NCBI GenBank assembly: GCA_002423435.1
Contig: DIWE01000039.1
Location: 36,837-100,836 of the forward strand
DNA length: 64,000 nt
Reading direction: 5' to 3'
Source: Clostridiales bacterium UBA6114
GTDB taxonomy: Bacteria > Bacillota > Clostridia > Oscillospirales > Butyricicoccaceae
Every line of letters begins with the position of its first letter. The first letter of the stretch is position 1. This document shows positions 8,491 to 16,149 of the stretch, piece after piece. The translations under genes and the position numbers were made by a program. The notes beneath the pieces are model-generated. The model was not told where the DNA came from. It saw nothing but the letters and a program-made list of their open reading frames with translations, and searched no databases.

Positions 8491-8519
8491 AATTCCAAAC
8501 TCCGTGGGACTTGACCGGA

Positions 8520-8568
8520 GGTCTTTTCGCTAAAAATCTGCCCCCGGCAGATTTTTAGCGAAAAGACC
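8520..8568. repeat. Perfect 23-bp inverted repeat, 3-nt loop
   Basis: Positions 8520-8542 are exactly complementary to 8546-8568 around CCC. This is far longer than a terminator needs, and no T run follows. A smaller inverted repeat (AAACGCTGAGCGTTT) lies at about 8582-8596. It resembles the other hairpin cassettes of this window that follow terminators. Confidence 0.8.
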
Positions 8569-8639
8569 CGAGTCGGTACCGAAACGCTGAGCGTTTGGGT
8601 GGCGAGGGCTGACAAACGCAACCTGAAAAAGACAGCAAA

Positions 8640-8667
8640 ACAGCATGGCCTATATTGGCTGTGCTGT
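8640..8667 (-). terminator. Probable terminator of the XRE gene
   Basis: An 11-bp stem with two wobble pairs (8640-8650 with 8657-8667) is followed on the minus strand by a T-rich stretch (complement of GAAAAAGACAGCAAA). It lies 140 nt beyond the XRE stop. Confidence 0.5.
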
Positions 8668-8806
8668 CGTGTTTTATGGCTGTAAAAGCCGTATTCTTCT
8701 TTAAATTATTTTTACTTCTGTTCCGTTGTCAAGATCGGGTCGTATTTTTTGAAACCGTATATTCAAATCTCTACGCTTATTCTTGACAAGGCGAGTGTAA
8801 GGAAGT

Positions 8807-9025
8807 TTACTTTATCTCTTTTCCCGTATCATTCAACACAAAACCGCCTGCAAACGTTGCATTACAAGCCTTTGCAATATCCTGCAACTCTTTTTCGGAA
8901 AAATTGTCACGGCGTAATTTCCCGCTAATATTGGACGGTGTTGTTCCGAGTTTTTCCGCTAATTCTTTCTTTCCCATATTTCTCTCAATCAACAAAAGAT
9001 TAATCAATTTCCCCATTGTACCCAT
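8807..9025 (-). CDS. Small XRE-family repressor
   Basis: This 72-aa protein is almost entirely a Cro/CI-type helix-turn-helix: INLLLIERNMGKKELAEKLGTTPSNISGKLRRDNFSEKELQDIAKAC. The start at 9025 has GGGAG 7 nt upstream. It is divergent from two DUF6809-like genes. The promoter regions on both sides contain matching operator sequences, so it probably represses itself and the divergent genes. Confidence 0.85.
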   Translation of the reverse strand: MGTMGKLINLLLIERNMGKKELAEKLGTTPSNISGKLRRDNFSEKELQDIAKACNATFAGGFVLNDTGKEIK

Positions 9026-9040
9026 TAAACCACTCCCTTA

Positions 9041-9078
9041 CACAGTTAAATTATACGCTTCAAAGTTAATAAAATCAA
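9041..9078 (-). promoter_or_regulatory. XRE gene promoter with operator
   Basis: On the minus strand TTGATT (9078-9073), 17 bp, TATAAT (9055-9050). The -10 box runs into TATAATTTAACTGTG (complement of 9041-9055), which matches 14 of 15 bases of the same segment in the divergent promoter. Confidence 0.75.
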
Positions 9079-9117
9079 TGAATAATCAAGTATTTAACTG
9101 ATAAGCGAAAAAAGTGA

Positions 9118-9155
9118 TTGACAAAATTTACTGTTCAATTTATAATTTGACTGTG
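9118..9155 (+). promoter_or_regulatory. DUF6809 operon promoter with operator
   Basis: TTGACA (9118-9123), 17 bp, TATAAT (9141-9146). The -10 and start region TATAATTTGACTGTG (9141-9155) mirrors the XRE promoter operator. A repressor bound there would block both transcripts. Confidence 0.8.
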
Positions 9156-9177
9156 AAGGAAAATAATTGATTTTACA

Positions 9178-9513
9178 ATGAAAAGCGAGGCGAAAAATTT
9201 TATGTCAAACCACATCGATCAAACTTTCAACCGCGCTGATTTACAGGTCATCCGTGGGCTTCTTCTCAATGACGTTGGCGGCGAAAGCGACATTGACAAG
9301 CGGACATACAAGCAGAGGCTTGACGAGGACAGCGCATCCATGCGGCGATATCTTGAAAACACATACCCGGACGGAGAGAAACGCGACGCCGTTTTTGCGG
9401 ACATATCCCAGGCAATCACAGCGTATCAGGAGGTTTATTTTGAACTCGGGCTGAAATGCGGGGCGCGTCTTCTACATCAGCTTTTGTTTGAGCGTCAGCC
9501 AGCGGACATATAA
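9178..9513 (+). CDS. DUF6809-like small protein 1
   Basis: This 111-aa predicted soluble helical protein has no signal peptide. Its C-terminal motif, QEVYFELGLKCGARLLHQLL, is shared with the next gene (QDVYFEIGLILGAKIAFQI), so the two are paralogues. The pattern fits DUF6809, small proteins frequent in clostridial mobile elements. The start is uncertain: ATG 9178 has its nearest AAGGA 17 nt away, while ATG 9202 has AGGCG 9 nt upstream. It is first in a two-gene operon under the XRE-type operator. Confidence 0.55.
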   Translation: MKSEAKNFMSNHIDQTFNRADLQVIRGLLLNDVGGESDIDKRTYKQRLDEDSASMRRYLENTYPDGEKRDAVFADISQAITAYQEVYFELGLKCGARLLHQLLFERQPADI

Positions 9514-9531
9514 CCACAGGGAAAGGGGCAT

Positions 9532-9840
9532 TTGAAAATGGATTTCAGCGATTTATTGCGGAGAACAAACCTGAATTGTATTGAGGATTTTCTAATGGAC
9601 GGAAGCGAAAGTTTTGAAAACCTGCCCGAAAAAACCTATTCTGAAAGGCTTGCGGAAGCAAGGAAAAAGGCAACGGCTTTCTTTGACGCCCGATATTCCG
9701 ATATACACGAGTATGACGAAATCTCCGGATATTTCAATGAGCAAGCCGGAGTGTTCCAGGACGTTTATTTTGAAATCGGTCTGATATTGGGCGCGAAAAT
9801 CGCCTTTCAGATTTGCGGAAGAATGGGGGAATTAAAATAG
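9532..9840 (+). CDS. DUF6809-like small protein 2
   Basis: This 102-aa paralogue of the preceding protein follows it by 18 nt with AAAGGGG upstream of the ATG. It shares the acidic N-terminal half and the motif DVYFEIGLILGAK. Function unknown. The ATG at 9538 (M3) is an alternative start. The tandem arrangement suggests duplication followed by divergence. Confidence 0.6.
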   Translation: MKMDFSDLLRRTNLNCIEDFLMDGSESFENLPEKTYSERLAEARKKATAFFDARYSDIHEYDEISGYFNEQAGVFQDVYFEIGLILGAKIAFQICGRMGELK

Positions 9841-9853
9841 AGGAAAGCTATAC

Positions 9854-9882
9854 TTGTATATTCCTTGGCGCCAAGTTATGAT
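9854..9882 (+). promoter_or_regulatory. Promoter with a 12-bp palindrome in the spacer
   Basis: TTGTAT (9854-9859), 17-bp spacer, TATGAT (9877-9882). The spacer contains the perfect palindrome CTTGGCGCCAAG (9864-9875), a likely repressor or activator site for the immunity-like gene. Confidence 0.6.
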
Positions 9883-9924
9883 ACAATACTTGGTATAAAC
9901 TTGAACTTTTTAGGAGTTATTAAT

Positions 9925-10452
9925 ATGAGCAAGCACCGAAAAATGCTGTCCGAATGGGACGCGCCGTATATTCAGTCGCTCGTAAAGCTGATTGAAACGC
10001 AGAGCAAGGTTACGCTTTCCAATTGGTGCATCTCTTACTGTGATGCGCATATTCTGCCGATTTACGAGAAGTACTGTTCCGAAGACGCCCGTCCTCAAAA
10101 TGCACTTTGTGCCGCTCGCGAGTGGCTTGACGGCAAAATCAAGCTGCCGCAGGCAAAGGCGGTCATTCTTGATTGCCACGCTGCCGCCCGTGAACTCGAG
10201 GACAACCCGACCGCGCAGGCGTGTGCCAGAGCAATCGGGCAATGCGCGTCCACGATACACTCGGCGTCGCATTGCTTAGGGTTAGCCTATTACGGCGCGC
10301 TGGCGGTCGCCTACGACAAACTGGGCCCGGGTGCGCCCTGGGCAGAGCTCGAAGCCTTCGCCGCCGAGGAGTGCGGGCGCATGGAAGCGGCGCTCCGGGC
10401 CGCTGCGGTGACTAACGAGCCGAACCCCGCGAAGCTTACCTGGCAGTGCTAG
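9925..10452 (+). CDS. Putative immunity protein (Imm5-like family)
   Basis: This 175-aa helical protein resembles the 'putative immunity protein' (Imm5-like) family seen next to polymorphic toxins, but no toxin gene is adjacent. Recognisable parts are WCISYCDAHILPIYE (about 31-45) and ASTIHSASHCLGLAYYGALAVAYDKLG (about 107-133, with SASHC). The ATG at 9925 is supported by AGGAG 8 nt upstream; upstream in-frame ATGs lack one. The next gene follows after 11 nt, suggesting an operon. Confidence 0.6.
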   Translation: MSKHRKMLSEWDAPYIQSLVKLIETQSKVTLSNWCISYCDAHILPIYEKYCSEDARPQNALCAAREWLDGKIKLPQAKAVILDCHAAARELEDNPTAQACARAIGQCASTIHSASHCLGLAYYGALAVAYDKLGPGAPWAELEAFAAEECGRMEAALRAAAVTNEPNPAKLTWQC

Positions 10453-10463
10453 AGGGTGATTTT

Positions 10464-10874
10464 ATGGACAAGTGGAAATGTTTAAAGTGCGGACGGGAGT
10501 TTAAGAACACAAATCAAGACCACTACTGTGTGGAGGTAAACGCGATCGATGAGTACATTGCCGCGCAGCCTTCCGATGTACAACCCCTGCTACAGAGCAT
10601 CCGTGAAACAATACACGCCGCCGCGCCGGACGCCATCGAGAAAATCTCATGGCGGATGCCTACTTTCTGGCAGGGGGAGAACCTTGTCCACTTTGCGGCG
10701 TTTAAGAAGCACATCGGTCTTTACCCCGGCGGCGAGGCGGTAGGAGTATTTGCCGAAAGGCTGACCGGCTATAAGACTTCAACGGGCGCGATTCAGCTTC
10801 CGATCGGCAAACCGATTGACCATGAACTCATTGCCGACATCGTGCGGTGGAGGGTGGAGAATTTGAATGGATGA
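10464..10874 (+). CDS. DUF1801-domain protein (YdhG-like) with zinc-finger-like N-terminus
   Basis: This 136-aa protein starts with WKCLKCGREFKNTNQDHYC, a possible C2HC zinc knuckle. The DUF1801/YdhG domain follows: EYIAAQPSDVQPLLQSIRETIHAAAP, then ISWRMPTFW, then HIGLYPGGEAV and IQLPIGKPIDHELI. The fold is shared with frataxin-like chaperones, but the role is unknown. The start at 10464 has GAGGGTG upstream. It overlaps the next small gene by 8 nt. Confidence 0.8.
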   Translation: MDKWKCLKCGREFKNTNQDHYCVEVNAIDEYIAAQPSDVQPLLQSIRETIHAAAPDAIEKISWRMPTFWQGENLVHFAAFKKHIGLYPGGEAVGVFAERLTGYKTSTGAIQLPIGKPIDHELIADIVRWRVENLNG

Positions 10875-11049
10875 GTTTAAGAAAGAGGATTTGGAGGAAG
10901 CTCTCCGGGCTATCGCTTCAACGATCAGCAAGTGTGAGAAAGTACAGCCAAAATTGAAACCGGGTACTTCAGGGCACACGCTGCTCATACGCAGGATCAA
11001 GGCGCTTAATATCGCGTCAACGCTCATAAAAAGAGAATTGGGTTTGTAA
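10867..11049 (+). CDS. Small conserved protein after DUF1801
   Basis: This 60-aa charged helical protein (MDEFKKEDLEEALRAIASTISKCEKVQPKL) overlaps the DUF1801 gene by 8 nt and is probably coupled to it. Similar 60-residue proteins ending in LIKREL are common in Clostridia and Bacilli. Function unknown. Confidence 0.7.
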   Translation: MDEFKKEDLEEALRAIASTISKCEKVQPKLKPGTSGHTLLIRRIKALNIASTLIKRELGL

Positions 11050-11171
11050 GCAAGGGCTTTATACTTGTTGCCTTCGTCTTGTTGATACATTTCCCCACCA
11101 TGGGGTGGAGTAGAATGCTATATGTTGCAATTCGATTGAAAAATGTGCCATCATAGAAAGGGATGACAGAT

Positions 11172-12061
11172 ATGAGTGACAGTTGGTTTAGTTCCCTTGC
11201 ATTTGCTTTTGGATTACAGGCACACAAAGAACGAAAAGCCGAGCAGGCCCGCCAAGAGTATTTAACACAGCGAAGAGAAGGGCTCATCAATGCAATTACT
11301 GGATTGCATGAAGTTTTAAGTACTCTTATTTTGGGGAGTGGGCCTATAGGATTGCCATCTGAATTCGTGGAAGATACTAAATTGGTACCCCTATATGCTA
11401 TGGGCGAAGTTCTTTCGGCTCAAGGTACAATTTTACCCGAACAAGAAGTGACTTTGAAAATCTTCTTCACGCATTTTAATCCGGTTTACAACTACGCTCA
11501 ATATACCCAAGCCGTAATTAACCGTACCGGTGCATATGAACAATATTGGGAGACTGTTGCACTTGAAGAAAATCATGTGGCTCTCTTTGGCGGACACTTT
11601 TCGAACTTATTTACCGCACACGTTTGTTCGACACATTACAAAAGATTGATGATCAGCTTAGCTTAATTATTGCTAATTTTGCTTTTCTGGGCGACTCAGG
11701 AGATATTATAGCAGAGCCAATATGCGGTCGTATTCTAAACTATTTAAATAAACATGTTAATTCTTATCAGCAAACACCCCGTATTCATGCACTTATGTTG
11801 CTGCAACAAGTTTTGCTGGAGCAGCGGAATTTGAAAATAGAGGATCACTTTCTACTTGAAGACGAGGAAATTGTACGGGACGGGTGGAAGTTTTATGTGT
11901 TTGGTGTCTACACAAAAGCGATGCAAACATTTTTCGACAAATTCGCGGTGCGGGCGGTCAATTGCACTGTTAACGGCTGCCTTGATTATAAAAATGATCT
12001 TGATGTGATTGACATTTGGAATGATACCAAGAGTGAATATGAATTGTTTTATCAGGCATAA
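11172..12061 (+). pseudogene. Frameshifted gene of unknown function
   Basis: Two overlapping frames look like one protein of about 295 aa. The first (11172-11666) runs to about FGGHFSNLF and then loses character. The second frame becomes coherent before its own ATG, reading TLFELIYRTRLFDTLQKIDDQL from about 11595, and continues to 12061. A single-base change around 11585-11610 joins them. The start at ATG 11172 has GGGAT upstream. No domain is recognised; the N-terminus contains a short charged helix (QAHKERKAEQARQEYL). It could also be a sequencing error or programmed slippage. Confidence 0.6.
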
Positions 12062-12063
12062 GT

Positions 12064-12105
12064 CCGCCGCGTGCTCTTTAGTCCGCGGCGGGGATTTTTC
12101 TTTTA
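12064..12105 (+). terminator. Intrinsic terminator
   Basis: An 8-bp G+C stem (CCGCCGCG with CGCGGCGG) is followed by a T-rich run ending at 12104. Confidence 0.88.
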
Positions 12106-12254
12106 AAATGTGCAAATAAAATGAAGTAAAACGCTGCAACTCCTTAAAGCTATAAGTAGGAAACCTCTGTCAAACGGAAGCTGCTTTGCGGGCCGCCAAA
12201 GAATAACAGGAGGAGGTTTATTCGTAAAAGATGTACAGGATTTAGGATCGTCCA

Positions 12255-13748
12255 TTATTCTTTCCGGTCAAGCTTCTCAAACACCCAGGCGGTCAGCTCG
12301 TTCAGGGAAGGATGGATCACCATGGAGTCGTTGATAGGAGCGTAAGTACCGATTTGAGGACACAGGATTCTCAACCCGTCGATTTGCTTTGCGTTTGCGA
12401 CCTGCCGCGGCTTCTTTCCGCATTGGTATCCTTCATTCATCAGGTATACGAACGGCTGCAATAAAACAGAGGCCTGCGGTCCGACAATATGAACGCCAAG
12501 TATTTTTTTGTTTTCACCCACAAGCATTTTGACGAAGCCGTTGTCCCCATCGCCGTCCCGGTAGCCCATAGCCCGTCCGCCGACAACCTCGGAGTAGTGA
12601 TTTTTTGCGGTATGGTATGGGATGCCCTTATCTTTTAACTCTTTTTCCGTCATGCCCACATGGGCCACCTGCGGATGTGTAAAGATTGTCCAGGGCACGG
12701 AATCATAGCTGACTTCTTTTTTTCCCTCTCCGCCGAAAAGGTTCTGAATCAAAACCTGTGCCTCGTGGTTGGCCTTATGCCTGAACTGGTATTTCCCGTT
12801 TATGTCGCCCAGCGCCCATATGTTTTCCCGGGAGGTTTCCAGATACGAATTTGTCGTGATCCAGCCCCGCTGATCGACTTTCACGCCGGCTTTGTCAAGC
12901 GATAGAAAATCCGCGTTGGACCGAACGCCGGAAGCCACGAAAATTTCTTCGCACGCAACGGTTGTTTTGATTTTCGTCAAGGCGTTTTCCACGGTCACGT
13001 ATTTCATGCTCCGGTCTTGGGACACCGAAACCACGGAGTTGTCAGTCAATACGTCGACGCCGTTTTTTGCAAATTGTTTTGCGATAAATTCGGAGATTTC
13101 CGGTTCTTCCTTGCTTAATATCCGGCCGGACCGTTCAATGACCGTCACCTTTGTTCCGAAGGCGGAAAAAATATGTGCGAACTCCGCGCTGATCGCGCCG
13201 CCGCCGATCAGTACAAGGCTTTTCCACGGTCTTTTAGGGAACTTTTCCCCAAAAAAGGTTTCCGAGGTCACATGCCCGGCGTTTTCCAGGCCCTCCACGG
13301 CAGGGATAAAGGTCCTCGCCCCGGCGGCTATGACAAACTTCTTTCCGCAAATGATATCGTCGGGTCTCCCGTCGCCGTAATGGACCGCCATACTGTCCGG
13401 GCCCGTAAATGTTCCCGCCCCTTTATACAGAGTAAGATTGGGGATGTGCTGCAAATTTTCTTCAATTTTCTGATGGAAGTTGATCTGTTCCCACATCCTG
13501 CGGGAAACCGTATCCCAATCGACCTTCGGTTGGCCGGTATTGATCCCGACTTTGTTCGACGCTTCGATCTCCCTGACTAAATCCGCCGGATAGACGAGCA
13601 TTTTGGAGGGGATGCAGCCCTTGTTAAGACAAGTGCCGCCCAATTTTGCTTTTTCAATCATTGCACAATTCAGTCCATGGTTCAGGGCTTCTTCCAAAAC
13701 CATCAGGCCCGCGCCGCTTCCGATGACGACAATGTCATAGTCCTTCAT
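12255..13748 (-). CDS. Class I pyridine nucleotide-disulfide oxidoreductase (dihydrolipoamide/mycothione reductase-like)
   Basis: This 497-aa flavoprotein uses NAD(P)H and FAD to reduce a disulfide. The FAD-binding motif is VVIGSGAG (7-14). The redox-active pair is C40/C45 in GGTCLNKGCIPSK. The NAD-binding motif is LIGGGAISAE (about 180). The C-terminal catalytic His-Glu pair is in IHPSLNEL. It is complete. The natural substrate is unknown, and there is no lipoyl-enzyme gene nearby. It is the last gene of an operon starting with an ArsR regulator and a rhodanese, which points to low-molecular-weight or sulfane disulfides. The ribosome-binding site is GGAGGT. Confidence 0.85.
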   Translation of the reverse strand: MKDYDIVVIGSGAGLMVLEEALNHGLNCAMIEKAKLGGTCLNKGCIPSKMLVYPADLVREIEASNKVGINTGQPKVDWDTVSRRMWEQINFHQKIEENLQHIPNLTLYKGAGTFTGPDSMAVHYGDGRPDDIICGKKFVIAAGARTFIPAVEGLENAGHVTSETFFGEKFPKRPWKSLVLIGGGAISAEFAHIFSAFGTKVTVIERSGRILSKEEPEISEFIAKQFAKNGVDVLTDNSVVSVSQDRSMKYVTVENALTKIKTTVACEEIFVASGVRSNADFLSLDKAGVKVDQRGWITTNSYLETSRENIWALGDINGKYQFRHKANHEAQVLIQNLFGGEGKKEVSYDSVPWTIFTHPQVAHVGMTEKELKDKGIPYHTAKNHYSEVVGGRAMGYRDGDGDNGFVKMLVGENKKILGVHIVGPQASVLLQPFVYLMNEGYQCGKKPRQVANAKQIDGLRILCPQIGTYAPINDSMVIHPSLNELTAWVFEKLDRKE

Positions 13749-13789
13749 GATGATACCTCCCGGTCGATATGGTATGCTTTATTTTCGTT

Positions 13790-14347
13790 TTATAAAATCA
13801 ATCCTTTTTTACAGGATTTCTGCGTTTTCTCAAAAACCAGGCAATAAAAGTTTTCGCCCAGCTTAATCCGATTGATTTGTGTAAATCCATTTTCCGTTAG
13901 GATTTCAGAGGTTTCGCGTTCGGAAATTCTGTGCGCTGCCGGCGGCCCCATAGGGGTTTGCGCCTTATGGAATTCAATGACCGCCAATACTCCGTCAGTC
14001 TTCAAAATGCGCCGGATTTCCCTGATCATATCGGGGATATTGTTCAGTTCATGCAAGACTGTGCACAGCAGTGCGGTGTCACAGGAATTTGGCGGAACAT
14101 TTTGAATGGAATCTTCTATGATAACATTCCGGGCATCGTTTTTTGAGCGCAATATCTCGCGCATTTCATCGGATATTTCAACGGCAAAAATATTGTTCGC
14201 GGTGATTTCGGCGGCAGCATAGGTAAAGATTCCGGTTCCGGCGCCTATATCACAAAATGCGCTATGACCTGAAACACCAATCCTGATCAGGGTTTCTTTA
14301 GGGCTTAATTCTTCAAGCCGTTTCGGGTTTTCCAGCTTATGCGCCAT
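13790..14347 (-). CDS. Class I SAM-dependent methyltransferase
   Basis: This 185-aa protein starts MAHKLENPKRLEEL and has the SAM-binding motif FCDIGAGTGIFTYAA (about 31-45), an acidic end of strand 2 (VEISDEM) and the DTALLCTVLHEL post-I region. The MAHK...L(D/E)NP N-terminus is typical of a small methyltransferase family of unknown substrate. The ATG at 14347 lies inside the end of a 28-aa Cys-rich reading frame, so translation may be coupled. Arsenite or small-thiol methylation is possible, but no ArsM cysteine set is present. Confidence 0.8.
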   Translation of the reverse strand: MAHKLENPKRLEELSPKETLIRIGVSGHSAFCDIGAGTGIFTYAAAEITANNIFAVEISDEMREILRSKNDARNVIIEDSIQNVPPNSCDTALLCTVLHELNNIPDMIREIRRILKTDGVLAVIEFHKAQTPMGPPAAHRISERETSEILTENGFTQINRIKLGENFYCLVFEKTQKSCKKGLIL

Positions 14348-14423
14348 GCTTTTCAAACGCCCCCCAGGACCGGATACATTTTCCGCAGACTATGCATTTA
14401 TTTTTGTTGACGATCACTTCCAT
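14337..14423 (-). CDS. 28-aa reading frame with CxxCxxC motif
   Basis: A short frame starts at ATG 14423, 8 nt after a perfect AAGGAGG, and encodes KNKCIVCGKCIRSW, then GAFEKHGA. The C-x2-C-x2-C spacing is ferredoxin-like, but the fourth Cys-Pro is missing. It overlaps the methyltransferase start by 11 nt. Just upstream of the overlap is a run of six G. Loss of one G would fuse this frame to the methyltransferase. It may be a real mini-protein, a leader for coupling, or the front half of a frameshifted fusion. Confidence 0.45.
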   Translation of the reverse strand: MEVIVNKNKCIVCGKCIRSWGAFEKHGA

Positions 14424-14424
14424 A

Positions 14425-14868
14425 TCATGATCCCTCCTTAATCCCGCCGCTTACCGTGTCATGTGGCCAGTCGATAATTCCGCCAAAATCGTAAACATTG
14501 GTATAGCCCATATCAATCAGGAGCTTGGCGGCTTCGGCACTCCTGCGCCCGCTCCGGCAGTATACGAGGACCACCGCATCCTGATCCGGAAACTCATCCC
14601 CGGCTTTGTCTTCGATCTCATAATCCGGAAGAAGAAACGCTCCCTCAATATGCGCTTCTTCGAATTCTTCCTCCGTACGCACGTCCAGCAGGATATAATC
14701 GTCGGATTCCTCCATCATACGATAGGCTTCCTCCGCGGTTATCTTTTGATAAACGCCGTTTGGCGCATGAGAAGACACACCCTGGGCGTCATCGGATGAG
14801 ACTTTGTTTTGTGCGCAGCCGGACGACAGTAATACGCAAAGCAGGAGCAGGGCGGCGATCCTTTTCAT
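14425..14868 (-). CDS. Rhodanese-domain lipoprotein
   Basis: This 147-aa protein has a type II signal with lipobox LSSGC (lipidated C18), so it is displayed outside the membrane. The single rhodanese domain follows: ILLDVRTEEEFEEAHIEGAFLLP and the active loop VYCRSGRRS with catalytic C104. Rhodaneses carry a persulfide on this Cys and move sulfane sulfur. It overlaps the ArsR gene by 4 nt (ATGA). Confidence 0.88.
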   Translation of the reverse strand: MKRIAALLLLCVLLSSGCAQNKVSSDDAQGVSSHAPNGVYQKITAEEAYRMMEESDDYILLDVRTEEEFEEAHIEGAFLLPDYEIEDKAGDEFPDQDAVVLVYCRSGRRSAEAAKLLIDMGYTNVYDFGGIIDWPHDTVSGGIKEGS

Positions 14869-15164
14869 CCCTCATCCTCCCCGCTGTCACAGTAGTATTT
14901 TTTAAGCACGGACATAATCTCTTCCACCCTGTGGTCGGCTATGAAATAGGTGACGCTCTGTCCCGATTTCGAAAAATCCAGAATCCCGTGGGCTTTCAAA
15001 AGCGCCAGGTGCTGGGACAGCGCGGATTGGGTGATGTTCGGTATCATTTCTCCAAGGCTGCCCACGGTTTTCGGCCCCCTGATGAGCCCGCATAAAATGA
15101 GCAGCCGGTTTTCATTGGCAAGAACCTTTAATAGTTCGGAAATTTGCTTGGCTTGGTATTCCAT
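14865..15164 (-). CDS. ArsR-family repressor with BigR/SqrR-like cysteine pair
   Basis: This 99-aa winged helix-turn-helix protein has its recognition region at SALSQHLALLKAHGILD (48-64). It lacks the arsenic CxC motif. Instead it has one Cys in helix 2 (LLILC, C25) and one near the C-terminus (C92). The 67-residue separation matches the persulfide-sensing pair of SqrR/BigR (Cys41/107 and 42/108). Family knowledge says such proteins leave DNA when a tetrasulfide bridge forms. The gene leads an operon with a rhodanese and a disulfide reductase. A perfect dyad overlaps its promoter. Confidence 0.8.
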   Translation of the reverse strand: MEYQAKQISELLKVLANENRLLILCGLIRGPKTVGSLGEMIPNITQSALSQHLALLKAHGILDFSKSGQSVTYFIADHRVEEIMSVLKKYYCDSGEDEG

Positions 15165-15199
15165 ATGGGTTTTCCTTTCTGTGGCTGACAGATTCCTTT

Positions 15200-15246
15200 A
15201 GTATATTAGTGATTACTAATATACTTATATTCATCCGCTTTGTCAA
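15200..15246 (-). promoter_or_regulatory. ArsR operon promoter and 26-bp dyad operator
   Basis: On the minus strand TTGACA (15246-15241), 17 bp, TATATT (15223-15218). An inverted repeat AGTATATTAGT-N4-ACTAATATACT (15200-15225) with perfect 11-bp arms covers the -10 box, as expected for an ArsR repressor. Confidence 0.88.
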
Positions 15247-15292
15247 GTATTCATGTCCGGCGCCGGATTGGGGAAATGATACGCAACAAGAA

Positions 15293-15329
15293 ACCCGCCG
15301 TTTGCCGGAATAGCCGGCGAACGGCGGGT
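15293..15329 (-). terminator. Strong hairpin after the peroxiredoxin gene
   Basis: A 16-bp stem (15293-15308 with 15314-15329, one G-T pair) with a 5-nt loop. The minus-strand tail (TTTCTTGTTG) is only moderately T-rich. Confidence 0.7.
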
Positions 15330-15425
15330 GTGCCCTTGGTCTTCAACAAAAACGAGGACCGCTTTGAAAAGCATATGGGGCTAATGTTGGATTAAAAAGT
15401 CTATGGATTAAGCTGCCGCTTTTCC

Positions 15426-16103
15426 TCATTTCTTTTCTCTGCGGAAGCACATGAACCAATCCAGGCAATACTGGTCGTCGTTTTGATTCTCCATGCGTTC
15501 CTTGGCCGTCCCGCAGGAGCCGGCGGTGGGAACGATCACGTCGCTGCCGGGACGCCAGTCGGCAGGCGTCGCCACGCCGTCGCTGTCCGCCTTCTGCAGA
15601 GCGAGGACAATCCGTTTGATTTCGTCAAAATTACGTCCGGTGGAAAGCGGGTAATACAATATCGTACGGATTTTAGCATTGGGATCGATCACGAATACCG
15701 CGCGCACCGCCTGGGTGTTGGACTGGCCGGGCTGCATCATGCCGTACTTATTGGCAACCTCCATGCGGATATCTTCGATCAGAGGAAACTTGACCTCTAT
15801 GTTCTTTTTCCCGTTCCACGTAAGCTCCTGAATCTTGCGCAGCCATGCGATATGTGCATAGAGGGAATCTACCGAAAGCCCGATGAGCTCGGTGTTAAGC
15901 GCCTTGAATTCGTCCGCCATGGAGGCAAAGGTCATAAACTCGGTGGTGCAGACAGGCGTAAAATCGGCGGGGTGGGAAAACAGGATGACCCACTTTCCTT
16001 TGTAATCCTCCGGAAAGTTGATTTCCCCCTGTGTGGTCACGGCCTTAAAGCTCGGAGCGGTATCGCCGATGAGCGGCATCCTGGTTGCTTGCATTTCTTC
16101 CAT
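15426..16103 (-). CDS. Peroxiredoxin, Prx6/1-Cys-like type
   Basis: This 225-aa peroxidase reduces H2O2 and organic peroxides. The peroxidatic site is SHPADFTPVC with C52 and conserved T49, followed by TTEF. The length and the long C-terminal arm fit the Prx6 group. Three further cysteines lie near the C-terminus (GSCGTAK; QYCLDWFMC) and may act as resolving residues. The start at ATG 16103 has AAGGAG 8 nt upstream. It is monocistronic, with a possible activator site at about -41. Confidence 0.9.
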   Translation of the reverse strand: MEEMQATRMPLIGDTAPSFKAVTTQGEINFPEDYKGKWVILFSHPADFTPVCTTEFMTFASMADEFKALNTELIGLSVDSLYAHIAWLRKIQELTWNGKKNIEVKFPLIEDIRMEVANKYGMMQPGQSNTQAVRAVFVIDPNAKIRTILYYPLSTGRNFDEIKRIVLALQKADSDGVATPADWRPGSDVIVPTAGSCGTAKERMENQNDDQYCLDWFMCFRREKK

Positions 16104-16149
16104 TTTGATATCTCCTTTCAATGCTGTGTGATTGGAACTTTATGTATTT

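Noticed and set aside
8560..8600. tracrRNA-like GAGTCGG segment suggesting a CRISPR remnant
   Set aside because: Only a few matching bases; no Cas genes, repeats or spacers in the window.
8388..8621. 77-aa minus frame
   Set aside because: It runs through a perfect inverted repeat and a terminator hairpin; composition is an artefact.
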